Positions 10,286 to 23,768 of a DNA stretch of 64,000 nucleotides are shown piece after piece. Below the pieces are notes generated by a model, which saw only the letters and a list, made by a program, of their open reading frames with translations, ran no database searches and was not told where the DNA came from. The position numbers and the translations under genes are program-made. Every line of letters begins with the position of its first letter. Position 1 is the stretch's first letter. The DNA is from Heterodera schachtii (taxonomy: Eukaryota; Nematoda; Chromadorea; Rhabditida; Heteroderidae): the NCBI GenBank assembly GCA_023374025.1, contig SIJG01000112.1:394061-458060 (forward strand), given 5' to 3'.

Positions 10286-11542
10286 CAGGGCTCGCATTCG
10301 TCCTTGGATGCCAAGGACGTTCTTGGAATTTGACTCTCTTCCTTGGAAATAAAAAATGTCATTGGATGCCAAGGACGTCATTGGAAATTAGCATTTGAAA
10401 AAAGGAAAAAATAATCAAAGGAAATTAGATAAATTTTTGAATTTCTAGCATATTTTGTGCAAAATCTAATACGAAATTGCACAAAAATTCCCAATTTTTT
10501 CCGGTGGTGCCGATAGGCACCGCCGGGACCTTTTTTTCTATTTTTAAAAATTTGATGCTTAAAAATGATCAATTTTGGAAGAACCTATTAATAATTCCCC
10601 CCCCCCCCATTCCCAAAAGTCTTTCGTTAAAGCGCTCGCAAAAAGTGTTGGGAAAAAGTAAAAAATGCTCATCGCCATTATCTCCAAATCGCAAAATCCG
10701 CATTTTGGTAATACTGTAGTTTGTCCCCCCCCCCTTTTTTGGAAAAAAATTTTCAAAAATTTTTTTGCCCTAAAAACAAGTTTCCAGGGGTTTTTGGGGT
10801 CGCTGATCACGAATCCGGCATCCATTTCGGCCAATTTCGAATCCCGGACCCGAACTTAAACAAAAAATCGAAAATTCAAATTTTCGAATTTCTAATCTTT
10901 GGTTCAATATTGGTTTAAATACACGAAAACGTTCTAAAAGTTACCAATTTTGCAATAAAAGATCATTTGAGTCATGTTTAGACCAAAAATGCAAAATTCG
11001 AAAATTTGAATTTTCGACTTTTTGTTCGAGTTCGGGTCCGGGATTCGACATTGGCCGAAATGGCGGATTCGTGATCAGCAACCCCAAAACCCCCTGGAAA
11101 CTTGTTTTTAGGGCAAAAATTTTGAAAATTTTTTTCCAAAAAGGGGGGACAAACTACAGTATTACCCGCATTTTTTTGGTGAAAATCTGTTAACAAATTA
11201 CCCTCTAATTTTCAAATTTTTCCCCGGCGGCGCCTATCGGCGCCGCTGGACCCTCCCTTGTCCCACAAAATTTTATGAAAAAACGCGCCGCAAAAAAAAA
11301 AGCGTTTTTAAAGCAGAAAAAAAGTCGTAGCAAATGAGGAAAATGATCAGCGGAAACAAAAAAATGTTGGAAAAAACCCATTCTGGCGAAAAGAGACGAG
11401 CCATTTGAATAAATATTAAGCATTTTTAATTTCATAAGATAAAAATTTTAAATGTCCTTAGATTTCATGAATTTTCCCCACTATATCCTTGCAAATCGGC
11501 CTACCCGTCCTTGGAAGCCGACTTTGGACGATACGAGCCCTG
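10286..11542. mobile_element. hAT-like non-autonomous element with 8-bp TSD
   Basis: The ends are perfect 9-bp inverted repeats CAGGGCTCG (10286-10294) and CGAGCCCTG (11534-11542), extended imperfectly to CGTCC. Both are flanked by the identical 8-mer GATTAATG (10278-10285 and 11543-11550). CAGGG ends with 8-bp duplications are hallmarks of hAT transposons. There is no transposase, so mobilisation would need a partner elsewhere. Inside are a GTCCTTGG-ATG-CCAAGGAC palindrome near 10310, two GC-rich palindromes (10501, 11224) and a second complete element (10707-11166). Confidence 0.85.
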
Positions 11543-11985
11543 GATTAATGTTATATTTCGCTGGTTTTTGGAAAAAAAAAACTTTAAAATGGCCATTTTT
11601 GTGTAAAAATTGTACAAAAAACTCCCAATTTTCAATTTTTTTTTCCGGCAGCACCTATCGGCACCGCCGGTTCGCAAAAGCTTATTTGTTCTTAAAAATT
11701 TGGCTCAAAATCTCGCGAAAATTGATCATTTTTGGTGAAATTTGTGGGCAAAATGAACTCAAATTTTCAAAAAATTCTCCCGGCGGCGCCTATCGGCACC
11801 GCCGGCCCTAATTTGATAGCATTTTGATGAAATAAATTGTAAAAATTTACTGATTTGAAAATGTTGCTAAATGTTATTATTTTTTGCCCTAAAATCTTAT
11901 TTTTCGGCCTTGGTGTACATATTTTAAAAAATTACCGACCGGCACCATGGTTTTGGGGGGCCGGCGGTGCCGATAGGCGCCACCG
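10501..11985. repeat. Five dispersed GC-rich 25-26-bp palindromes
   Basis: Near-perfect palindromes start at CCGG and carry a central GCCGATAGGC or CCTATCGGC core. Copies: 10501-10526, 11224-11249, 11645-11670, 11780-11805, 11961-11985. Copies 1 and 5 read GATAGG; copies 2-4 read CTATCGG. Most are preceded by a T-rich run and lie in AT-rich sequence, so they would form strong hairpins. Differences between arms are often compensated or G-T compatible. Function unknown. Confidence 0.8.
10707..11166. mobile_element. Foldback hAT-like MITE with ~200-bp inverted repeats and perfect TSD
   Basis: The left arm (10707 to about 10905) is mirrored by the right arm (about 10982-11166). The ends are GGTAATACTG and CAGTATTACC. 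The flanking 8-mer CGCATTTT occurs at 10699-10706 and 11167-11174. Each arm runs through a C or G homopolymer, then GTCGCTGATCACGAATC, TTTCGGCCAATTTCGAATCC and CGAAAATTCAAATTTTCG. Only about 75 bp separate the arms, so single strands could form a very long hairpin. No coding capacity. It sits inside the 10286-11542 element and is therefore younger. Confidence 0.9.
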
Positions 11986-12094
11986 CAAAATTTTTCGTAA
12001 TTTTTAATGAATTTTATTAAGAAAATTTGTTCAAAATCTCAAAAATTTTCAATATTTCCCGCCTTCGTGGATGAATTAAAATCCCCCGAAATAG

Positions 12095-12228
12095 TGTCGG
12101 GGGGTCGGGGGGCAAAAAGTCGGGGGTCGGGGACCTCGGGGGACGACATGTCGGGGGTCGGGTCGGGGAATAGGTCCAAAAAACGTCTCGGGTCGGGTCG
12201 GGGGGCTCGGGGTCGGGGCTTAACCCTA
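12095..12228 (+). repeat. G-rich low-complexity segment, second copy, and right end of composite element
   Basis: Repeats of GTCGGG/GTCGGGG, with the string GCAAAAAGTCGGGGG...CGACATGTCGGGG shared with 10121-10170 in direct orientation. It ends GGGGCTTAACCCTA. The apparent Gly/Arg and Pro-rich frames on both strands come from the repeat. Confidence 0.7.
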
Positions 12229-15021
12229 CTCAAAATAAATAAGAAATGTCAAAAACAAATTTTCAGCATATAATCTTTAAAATTTTTCTTTTAAATAAAA
12301 AATAGTATATAGATCATTGTAAATAATATATAAAAGCAAAGATTATAAAATGGCTAACTTTCTAATCAAAATTACAAAATATAAATTAAATTTAAAAAAA
12401 TCAAGTTACTTAAAACAATAAAAGAAAATTTGTCAGAAAAATAACTTTTTCAACTTTATTAGGTTGGTTTCATAATTAAAACTTTGCGAGAAATAAACTA
12501 CTTTTTATCGCGGCGCGTAAATTGCTATTATTTTAAACAAACGAAAAAATAATAATCTTTTTCCCCATTACATTAATTATTTTGGCATAAATTTTTTTTC
12601 TACTTTTTATTGCAAATTATCAAATGAAGAATTGATTTTCTAGCCAATTTCTTTTGTTGCGTCAAAATTTGTTAATTAATATAGGTAAAAAGGCAAAAAA
12701 AACTTTGTCAAATTCGGTGTTCAAAATGCTAATTTAATAAGAAATATTCATATCTTCAAGTCATATATAAGAATTTTTTAATTATGCAGAGGCCGAAACA
12801 AAGTTAATAATAAAATAAATAAATTTTTAAAAATTAAAACATATTTTAGTATAATATTATTTTTTAAATAATTACGTTCTTTTTTCCTTTTTATTTTCTC
12901 GAGGCCGATGCTCATTTGCCATACCACATACATATACAAGAGTAAATTAATATGATAAAGTTTTTATAAAATAAACTATTTATCATTAAAAATTAAATAA
13001 ATATTTAGGTTAAAATATTAAAGAAAATTTATTTGCAAACAGAGACAGATAAATAAAAAAGAATAAATAAATGAATATATTTTAAATAATAAAGTTGAAA
13101 TAGTCTTACAATTGAATCCAAAAATTGAAAATCTGGCATTAGCTCAAGCTAAATTAAAAAAAACCATGAATAAAAATTACAACCAAAAAATAATATTATA
13201 CAAGATCTACTTGACAAACAATGTGCGAGGCGATGTCAAAATTATTCACAAAATTTGTGCAATTAGCATGAGATAATATTAATATGCATTAAAGATTTTT
13301 TAAATTCATAAGCCAATGTCAAGCATCGAAGAAAAACGCTCAATACTATTCATGTTTGAATAAATATTTGTTCAAAGCTAAATATTTAACTAAAGTAAAT
13401 TTTTAATATGCTATTATAAATTATTTTAATTAAGAACAATTCTTTAATTAACTCTTTACCAAAAACTATATATTTATTAATTTAAAAAAAAATCAATTTG
13501 CAAGTTAGAACAAAATTAATTGCAAAAACATTGATATAGAAAAATTGAAATAAGTATAACAAATTGCAAATAAATTTAAGTAAATTAAGGATTAAACCAC
13601 TTAAACCACCAATTGTAAAAAGAGAAATAAAACCAAAAACTCAATATATCTAGTTTTTTTAAAATGCAATTATTTTATTTTAATTTTTTGGTTTTTTTTT
13701 CTTTAAATGGTTTTTTTTTTTTGGTTTTTTTTTGGGTTATTTCAATATCTCTAAGTTTTCCTTTTTAGGGAGTTTACGTCTAATAGAACCAATCTTTTCC
13801 TTTGATTTTGTATTTTTTTTTTTGATTTTTGGCTTTTTTTAGTTCTTTTGATTTTAAAAAAAAAATTTTTTTTTTTTAATATTTTTTTTATACACATACA
13901 ATCGTAAATTAATGAAATTAGCAAAAAATATTTAAAAAAGCAAAATAAATATTAAAAAATAAACTGAAATTTAAATATATTCAAAATTAAAATATCAATG
14001 GACTTCTACCGCAGTTAGGATGAGTTAATGAAAATATAAAAAAATTAATAAAGATATATATATATAAGCAGGTTGTGTAATTGTGAATAAATAATCGTCA
14101 AAAAACAAAAGGATATTAAATATTTTTAAAGCAGAATAAAAAAATAAACTTTGATTTAGAGATAAATAATAAAAAAATATACAAAATTTAATTCCTATAA
14201 AAATGGAAAATATGTTTAATCTACGTTTATAAAATTTATCTGGGAATTTTATGAACATAATTAAAGCAGAAGCCACATTTGAATAGATAAGAAAAAATAC
14301 ACTATTAATACAATCATGATGAGAACTCAATTATTCAAAGAACAAAAATACATTCTTAAAGTGCTAATATTGATTTAAAAAAATATTATTAAACGAAAAT
14401 AACTATGGGGATAATATCTATCCCCTTACCGATAACTATGGGGATGGTCATGAAATAAAAATGTATGATATTTAAACTTAATTGCAAAGTTTATTTTATG
14501 AGATCATAAGAATTATAACTTCAAGGTTATTTAAATAATAATAAATTTAAAATATTAATTACAAATTATATGAAAAACAATTCTAATGTTTAAATCAATT
14601 AATTAAAAGAAAATTAATTCCAATAATGAATATTCAATAAAACCTTAATTATTTCATAGTTCATTTCTTTATTTTACTAAATTAAAAGCAATTAAACTAA
14701 CCTGTGTGAACATTATGTATTGTATTAATTACCCGTTTTATTTGAATAATTATATGTATGAAAAAGCACATAAATTGTAATTAAACTTTCAAGATCTACA
14801 AACGAAAAATAAAAGAGAAAAAATAATAATTATTAATAAATATTTGCATGCTTAATATTGCTTAAAATAAAAAATAACTCATCATTTCAACAAAATATTA
14901 ATGTTGAATTACGGAAGAAAACTCTAAATTTGTATTTCCAAAATAATGCATTCTTTCAAAATCATTTAATAGAAAAAATTAATCTTTAACTTTAATTTAT
15001 AGAAATTAGAAAAGATATGAT
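12229..15021. other. A-rich gene-free stretch
   Basis: Strongly A-rich on the + strand, with T/G homopolymer stretches around 13650-13880. The longest frame is 101 aa on the minus strand (14330-14025), hydrophobic, with no recognised family; frames of this size are expected by chance in such AT-rich DNA. No RNA gene seen. Confidence 0.5.
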
Positions 15022-15545
15022 TAGGGCCTGTAATTATATGGACATAAAATCGTAAAATATGGCCATAAAATATGGACAACAAATCGCGAAATATGGACAT
15101 AAAATTGCAAAAATCTCAAAATATGGACATAAAATTGCAAAATATGGACATAAATTTTTTCAAATTTAGGGGTAAATTTTCAAAATTTTCTTAAAATTCA
15201 TTAAATTCTAGTAAAATACATCTAAAATGGCTAAATACGGTATAAGAACTCGTTATAGAAGAAAAAAAAGCAATTTCTAGAGAAAACCGACCAAAAAAAT
15301 TTTTCCATTTTTTTCTTATTTTTGACATAAAATAATCAATTTTTAAGAAACTTTAAATTTAATCAATTTTTTCGACAAAATTTTGCAAAAAAAAGTCTTT
15401 TTCTGAAAAATTTTCCGGTCTTTCGGGTCAAAAATCCCAATTTAGCTGATAGGGGCCGTTCTAATAGAGGTTTTTTGAAAAAAATGCCAAAATATGGACA
15501 TAAAATATGGATAAAAATGCCAAAATATGGAAAACTATATGGATA
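15022..15545 (+). repeat. Dispersed repeat with degenerate ATATGGACATAAA array
   Basis: It opens with TAGGGCCTGTAATTATATGG and contains about ten spaced copies of ATATGGACATAAA-like units at both ends (15038-15155 and 15488-15540). The middle, about 15310-15500 (TTCGACAAAATTTTGCAAAA, TTTTCCGGTC, GGGGCCGTTCTAATAGAGG), is clearly homologous to about 61975-62140, in the same orientation. No TSD found. Confidence 0.7.
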
Positions 15546-18299
15546 ATGCGAAAAAAAAGAAAATGCACTGTAAATATTAAAATATAAAATTTTGTATGCA
15601 ATTAATAGAATGAATATTAAATTGATTCACACAAAAAAGTTTTTATAAAGAAAGTGCATATCCGAATGTTTGTTATTTAAATATAATAAAATGCAGAATA
15701 ACAAACCTAATTGAATATGTACGCGCAAACATCTAGTGAAGAGTTTTAATATATCCATTAAACAAATGAATTTTTATAAAATGTATTTCTTCTATTAAAT
15801 GGTAGCTAAATTCCATAAATTTTAAATGGTGGATTAATTCCTCACACCCTTGCTCAATTAAATGCTGCTAAAATACAGTTTATGCTATAATTTATTAACA
15901 AGTATTTTACATATACTTATTAAATACGAAGTTAAATAAAAATAAAGTTTTTTTCAAAAGTATAAATAAAAAGATAAATCTTTTTATATCTTTCAAAATT
16001 AATTAATAAATAATTGTTAAAAGTTTTCAAATATGTGCTGTACTAAAAACATTGCTATAAATGAAATTAGGTATTTATTTTAAATGATCAAATTTTTGAT
16101 TATATGCAGAAAAATAAAGTTATTAAACAAAGAAATAAAACATTTTCCTATTACCTAACAAAATATAAACAATATTATCTTAAAGAAAAATATTTAATTT
16201 CATTCACATACAACCAAACAAAAAAAAACTAATAAAGTTTTTAAATTCAATGACATATATATTCACAAAACATTTATTTTGAATTAATATTGAATAAATA
16301 GAAAAATTCTTAAATATCCCTAAGAATTAGTCAGTAACAGAAATTTTTGTTAAATTATCTGACAAGCGAGAAATTATAGGATGCGGTCTAAATGACAAAT
16401 GAAGGCAAATTCATCATTCTCATAAAAATAAAATGCAACCGTAAATTTAATTCAAATATGAGAATGTAACAGTAACTTTCCTAAAAAATTTAATATAACA
16501 ACCCAGTTTATAGTTATATAATTTATTAATAAGTGCATGAATTAATCTGTTTACAATTGAAAATGAACGGATAATAACTCATATAATATTAAAAATAAAC
16601 TGAGTTATTAATTTTTTTTCATTTCTAAATTGAAGAAAAATATATGGATTTATCGATCGTTATAACATTTTGTTCATTCATTCTATGTAATTACACTATT
16701 AAATGATAAACCTGCTTATTGAAATATCTTAATTTACCTTTTTATTAATTAAATTTCATTTCTGACATTTGTAAATCGCTATTTATTTCCGTAAATAGTT
16801 TAAATTTTGTGTTGGTTGTGTTGTTAATATTATTTATAATCTAATGAAGGTTGACAATTTGAAAGAAACAAATGATATGCATAAATATCACAATATATTT
16901 AAAATCATTATAGAAAAGTTAAATAAATAAATTATAAAATTATTTTTATAGAGTTAATTATTAAATGGTTTTAATTATATACCTTAAATATTTTCTGACA
17001 ATTGTACTCAAATAAAATTATATCAAATTGCAAAGTTTATGATTAAAAAATTCCTAAATTGAATATATTCAGACAAGCAATAAGCCTTGATATGAAAACC
17101 TAAAAGAATTAATCTTAAAATAAATTAAAAAATTTATGAATTTAGAGTTAAATCCTCAAGCAAAAAAGTTGAAAAATTAATATTGTCAAAAATTTACCAA
17201 AAATTGAACATTATTCATTAGCAAGGAATGTACTTGAACATTATTCATAAATTTATTTAAATAAACAACCAAACAAAAGAAATAAGTAATTAAAATTGAA
17301 GATTAAAACAACAGACAAATGCATGATTTAGAGCCTCGTAATATTAAAAAGTAGATTATTTATTATTTTATGTGAAATATGAAATAATAAATCTATGGAA
17401 ATTAAAAAAGCAAAAATTTAAGATTTTACTTAAAAAGAAAATGTTAATTGCCAAATAAAAAGCATAAATAATTATTAAATCAGTATGAGTATTACCAGTG
17501 ATAAGGAAGCCCAAAAATTAATTGGAACCCGTACAAGACGGCGACGAAGTCGAGAAAACAATAATATAAATATCAAATTTCAATAAATTTTATTAAACGA
17601 CATGCGTATTCTGGTATGATCAAACAAAAAAAAAAAGAAGAAAAATGACATTACTCACCTCTAAAATGTAACTGTATTTGAATCAAAGTAATTTTGTAGG
17701 ACAAAAGAATAAGGTGTATAAGTTTAACTACATTAAAAGAACCATTAAAATATTAAAAGAATTAAAAATCTATTATTTGGTTTAAATTAAGACCTTTATA
17801 AAAAAATCTTTTGTGTTCGTTATATAATTTGGCCTAATAAATAAACAAACATATACAATATTGAATTCATTTAAAACTGCGTTAAAAAAATATTTAATGA
17901 CAAAAACTCATATTTTTATAAAATTATTCATTAGAATAGCATAATTATTTGTAAATAATTATTTCATTTAAATTTTTATGATAACTGTTCAGGGGATTTT
18001 AATAAACTTGAATTATTGACTTTAAAAAACAGTAATTTAAAATTTTGTTTTTTGCATTTTGAAAAAAAAAATTTAACGATTTATTTATTTCTGGTTTTTC
18101 AAGAGGATTAAATGGGAAATTCTCGTTTTGGTACTTATTTGTTTCCCCAGATAATACTATAATGAATTATTATGTGCCAGGAGTGGAAATAAAAACTAAA
18201 ATATAAATAAAATTTTTATATATTTATCACTATATTATCGACAACAATTAGGAATAGAAGATAAATAATAGCCAAATGATAAGTAGGGATCATTTATTT
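15546..18299. other. A-rich gene-free stretch
   Basis: A-rich on the + strand. One small island richer in G+C at about 17500-17550 (GGAACCCGTACAAGACGGCGA). No frame, RNA gene or repeat unit that can be supported. Confidence 0.45.
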
Positions 18300-18900
18300 A
18301 TGTAAGAAAAATGCCGAAATATGTAAATAAAATATGTATAAAAAACACTGAAATATGTATGAAATATGTACAAAAATCCAAAAATATGTACTAAAATATG
18401 TAAATAAAATTTTTTAAATGGTGATTTTTTGGAAAAAAATTCTATAGGCACAAATTGCCATAAAAATGACCTAAATAGGCTTAAAATTATCTTTTAGTAA
18501 TTTCAAAATTAATTTTTGGTATTCCATTTTTGAAAAAAAAAAACTATTTTTTGTGGCACATTTTCAAAAAATTTTTTTGCTTTTCGCAAAAAATTTCTAT
18601 AAATTCTCAAAATTTTTGAAAAAAATTGCGAAATTTTGGATATTTTTGAGGGTATTTCATAAAAAAATTCCCTAAAAATTCTCAAAAAATGCAAAATATG
18701 TACGAAAAAATGCGAAAAAGTCCAAAATATGTATAAAAATATGTACATATGTAATATGTAGAAAAATCCGAAAATATTTAAAAATATATAAATAAAAGTC
18801 CCAACTTTTGTTCGGAAACACAAAAAAGAAAGTGTTTTTCCCACTAATTAGGCTATGGAGAATCCAGGAAAAAAACATGTATTTACATAAAAAAAAACTA
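18300..18900 (+). repeat. Dispersed repeat with ATATGTA-type array
   Basis: Degenerate units of AAATATGTA(C/T)AAAA recur at 18330-18410 and 18690-18790, a variant of the ATATGGACATAAA array at 15.0 and 62.1 kb. GAATCCAGGAAAAAAACATG (18857-18876) matches AGAATCCAGGAAAAAATATG at 62311-62330. The piece 18444-18542 is an inverted copy of about 32095-32190. Minus-strand frames here (Phe/Ile-rich) are repeat-derived. Confidence 0.6.
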
Positions 18901-21900
18901 TATTTAATAACAACTCGACAAAAGTTCTGCCGACAGATTGAAACATACAATCTTGGAGGACATGGAAAAGGAAATAAATAGGGCTAATTCGAAGAAATGT
19001 TAAAAAGGAATAATGATAAGAAATAATTCAAAATAAAAAAGTCGACAAAAATTATTATAAGAAGAAGCTATATAAGCAAATGTAGTTGCCAACAACATAC
19101 CGACAGAAAGGACAGCACCTTAGACATGAGCTAATACATAACAATGGTATTATGAGAATCAATATTTTAATGATACAAGAAAACGCAAAAAAATAAAATA
19201 TTTTTAAAATTAACGCTAAAACTTTAACGTTACTTGTCATTCCTCAACTAAATTTTTATGCCATTTTTAATGCTTTATACCATAATAAAATATGAAATTT
19301 ATTAAGATTAATTAATTTTAATTTTAGTCATATAAAAAATCAGAAAATTTGTTAGGGAGCTTAGCTGATTTTTGAAATTTTTGCGGTATATAGTACATCA
19401 TCTTACAAGATATGGTCCCGGTTATAAAGTACCTAATACTGAAATGAACATTTGACCTTTAGAGGAATTGAAATATACAATGACCGGGCATTTTAATAGT
19501 TGATTTTCATCGAGGCTGAAATGTAAGATCATTTTTAAAATGTTTTAAAAAATTACGCGTCCAAGGTCAGCATGACTCCATTTTTTCGTCAGAATTGTTT
19601 ATTTTATCTTTTTTTTAAGTAGTCTATCCCAATCTTACACTTATTTGAAATGTTTTTTAATTTTACATTACATTAATTATCATCTCACTAATCTTTTATA
19701 ATGATTTAACGGTTCTTTATGGATAAATGCAGTACTTTTTTATTGTGTTTTACTAAGTTCATATTACTTTTTATTAAATTTATTTTAAACTATTATTTCA
19801 GGAGAACGGAATGAACATTTTATTTTAAATTTTTGTGTATTTGTTTTTATTTATAAATTCGATTTTGAAAAATAATGCAAAAATTCGATCAAACTTGAAT
19901 TCATAATTGTCAAAATTAAAAATAATGTTTTAATAAAAATATTTTAATGTTTTTGTATATGTAATTATGTAAATTAAGCAAAATTGGTGAAAAAGAATTT
20001 GCATGCTTTTGTGATTTAATTCTTTTAGTTTATAATTTATCTCAATGAAAAAACCCATAATTTATTTATTTAATCTAAACATTCAAAAATGAATTTACAA
20101 TTTTTATTACTTGTTTACATTAGTTTACTTACAAAAGATGTGCCTTATCAACTTTTTGCACCTGTCTCAATTGGTTTTTAAGTTCCATTAAATAACTTGT
20201 ATGATTTAGTATATTATCTCTTGCGGCAATAATATGGATATTCGAAGTTTCATGTATTTGAATTTATTTTTCCTTGTTGTTCGCACAAATTTTTTTGAAG
20301 TCGACAATATCCGCATTAATAAAAAAGACGTATTTATTTTTTATCTTTTCTGCTAAATTTAAAATTTTTCAATCTTCTTAAATTATTCAATTAAATTAAA
20401 TTTTTACTTAATATTATTTCATTCTAAATAAATAAATTTTAATTATCACCCCGAAATTATTCAATCGTTTTTTTCCCTCACACTACAGTTCATTTGTATG
20501 CCTCTGTAGGGAATTATAATATTCTATATAATATTAATTGTTTTTAAATATTTAATTCAAATTACTTTTTTTTACAAAACGCTAACAAAATTTCTATTTT
20601 TCTTTATTTTTTCTACTTATTCATATTTTCAGTTTAAGATTTTCAATTTTAAGAGGAATATTCTGTTTCTTTTTTACACTCGAATGATTAAGATTAATAT
20701 TTAGTAATTATTTTTTAAACTAAAATTAAAATAATCGTAAGTTTTCTTAGTATTTGAAATTATTGTTTTATATTTATTTATTTTTCTTATTTATGCAAAT
20801 TATATTTTAATTAATTTTGTTTCATTTCTAAAATTAATCAAAATTTTTAAAATGTTTTTCCATGTGCATAAATTTTCACCTTCTTTTTTTAATCGTTCCA
20901 TTTAATTCTTTAGAATATAGTTTAAGACTTAAAATATTTTAATATTATTTTTGTAATGGTAACTTTAACATTAAATCACGCTGTTAATAATGCAAATAAA
21001 GGGTTCATTAAAAATCTGATGCCATATTATTTTTGATTATTTTTGTATTTAATTTCAAAAAAATTAAAGAGAAATGAAGCATCATAAATTGAATTAACAT
21101 TATCTGAGCTTCTCTTTAGAAAATAAAATAAAACATTTTTTACTTTTGTGCTAGCAAATATTTCTATCATCATTAAATTGTATATAACTAATTAATAATG
21201 GTCATTTTCATCCATTAATATTATTTTATTTGAAAATTTTTTTATTCATTTAGTTTCTTTCAAATATGAAATTGCATATATTCTTGAATTTATCCTCAGC
21301 ATCAATAAATTTTTCAGCGATTCTTTTTTTGTAATTTTTTAAAAATTTTGTTCATTAATAGAATTCATTTAGAAAAAATTCATATTAATGAGACATATCA
21401 GAAAAATAAATATAATATCATAAATAATTTTATTTTATTCATTGTATTAATAATTTAATTTAATTTTTTTAACTAAATATTAACTTATAATACATGAAAT
21501 TAAATTTTAATTATAACTCAGTTATATTATTTTTTTTCCATTTTAAAATAAGCAGTTTTTCTTATTTATTTTTTGCAAATTTAAATCAAACTTTCTAAAT
21601 AATTATCTTTTATTTTTATGATAAAAATTGATTTTATTTTTTTCTTCACTATGCTTAATATAATTCAATCACATTAATAATATCTATACTTTTATTGTTA
21701 TTATTAAAATGTAAAAATTAATTGTTGTATATATTTTTTATTAAAATTAAATTGATAATTTTTATTTTGCTTCAATTTAAGTGTTTAAGTGATTTTTAGT
21801 TTATAATTAGCAAATATAAAAAAATTTCATCATTATTTTTTATAAAACTTAACACTTGAATTATATTTGATTTTGTTTATGGTAATTTTTGTTTTTAATG

Positions 21901-23768
21901 TAGTCACTCTTGTTGCCCCCATGCCCCAATTTTTATTTCGTATAAAATCACTATTTTAATGCAGTTGACAGGTTTATTGGTTTATATTTATATTTTGAAA
22001 ATATAAAATACCAGAATTTTTAAGATTTTTTAGAGTCATATTTTTTATTTTTGTACAAATCATAATTTTAAGTTATTTTGTTTAAAATAATATGACTGTA
22101 TAGTTGTCTTTTTTCTCTTAGAGATACTTTTGTTTATGAACTCAATTTCATAATTATATTATGAATAAATTTTTTAGAATCTAATTTTTATTATATTATT
22201 ATTAAATATGATGATTTTTTGTGTTTGAATTTATTAATAAATTAGAAATTTCTTTTATATCTTGACCAAGCAAAAGTTTCTAGTTAGATTTGGTTCGTCA
22301 ATTTGCAGGTGTGACATTAATTACTCAATATGCACTTTTCCTTATGTAAATGGTCATTGGTCCTATTTACAACTATGTATTAATTCATTTAACTTCTCAT
22401 TTTCAACAAAATGTTGTAATTTAATATATGTCTCTTTACTGAATCATTTTTAATTATTTTAATATTTCCACAAAAAAAATTTTAATGTTTTATTCTCGTA
22501 ATTATTCATAAATTAATACGCATTTTAATTTCACATTTATTTTTTGAATATATGGTATTTATCTGATTCATAAAAAGAAAAAAAAGTTGAACTAAATGTT
22601 TTTCATGCACTTGCAAATTTTGCATTTTAATGGTATTTCTTTCAAAATTAAATATTATCTATGATTAATTTATATTAAAAATGGATTTGGCGTAAATTAC
22701 AAAATAATTTGTCATTTTCTTTTAATTTAAATTAGTGATAAAAATGCTATCGGAGTATAGAAAAAAAACATATAATCGGATTGGGTCGGCGTAATTTATT
22801 CAATTTGTTTTTTTAATTTGAAAGTCTTTATAAATTTAGCCACATATATGATATATTAGTTTATTAATTTGTATTATTAAATAGTTTTTTCATGCTCGGA
22901 TGTTAATCTATAAGAAAAAATAATAATTTTTGTATGAAATTACTTTATTATTTCAAATAGTTAATTTTTTCTCCATTTGAGAAAAAAAATTTTCTAAATT
23001 TATTTTCATAATTATTAAAATTTTCATATGTTTTTGAAAAATTAATTTCTAATTGAATTGCCGCTAATTTTACATAGCATACAAATAGCTTTTCTAAATA
23101 TAATATTTGATAACCTGTTAAGAAGCTTTATTATTTATTATTATAATTTTGATATACCTATAAATTTATTTACAAAAATTAACACCTGAAAAATAAAAAA
23201 TCTAATAATCAAAAAAGCAGCAAGTATGGATGTTAATAGATAAGAAGAATTTAAACATATATAAATAAATACAGGTAAATATACTAAATACAAGTTTAGA
23301 CAGGTGCTCAAATTGGTGATAATGTTAAAATATTTAAGATTTTTTTATATTTTAAAAATTTAATGTAAAATAATTAACAAAGGCGATAATTAAACTATGC
23401 TAATTTATATGATGAACAAATTAATAACACATAAAAAGATTTTAAAAAAATAACGCAATTATAATGAAACAATATTATTTTTTCTTAGTAAACTCTAAAA
23501 ATAATTGATAAGGTGATGTACAATTCCAATATTAAATTTAATTGAATTTAAGAAATATCGAAGCATTATTTTTAGCTCTTATGAGTAGTTACTCCACCAG
23601 ATTTTGGGGGTTAATTTTCTACCCCCGCCATTTCAGTCCCAGTGGAAAGGGACTTTTCAGTACCAAATTTAAACTTTAAAAAACACCTAATAATAATCAT
23701 ATATATATATAAATCACTGAAGGTGAAAAAATATTTGAAGAGGGAAAAAAAAATATTTCTAAAACCAA
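18901..23768. other. Gene-free stretch, mostly T-rich
   Basis: From about 19.6 to 23.1 kb the + strand is T-rich. No frame longer than 63 codons is convincing. A piece at about 19370-19570 is slightly richer in G+C without a recognisable gene. Around 23590-23660 is a short C/G-richer piece (CCACCAGATTTTGGGGGTTA). Confidence 0.45.

Larger units (their letters stand above)
10084..12228. mobile_element. Composite element with GTTAAGCC-type ends, host of nested insertions
   Basis: The left end TAAAGTTAAGCC (10084-10095) is the inverse of the right end GGCTTAACCCTA (12217-12228) with two mismatches; both continue into CGAGCC-like G/C-rich sequence. The right end resembles the ends of the 31584-31855 element (AGGGTTMAGCCCCGAC). 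No target-site duplication is obvious, so the outer limits are tentative. Inside lie two direct copies of a G-rich segment, a 1257-bp hAT-like element with another nested in it, and five palindromes. Confidence 0.4.

Noticed and set aside
10058..12273. Gly/Ser/Arg- and Pro-rich frames around 10.1 and 12.1 kb
   Set aside because: Produced by G runs and GTCGGG units; no coding signal beyond the repeat.
14025..14330. 101-codon hydrophobic minus-strand frame
   Set aside because: No recognised family, AT-driven composition, and a few frames of 80-100 codons are expected by chance in DNA of this size and composition.
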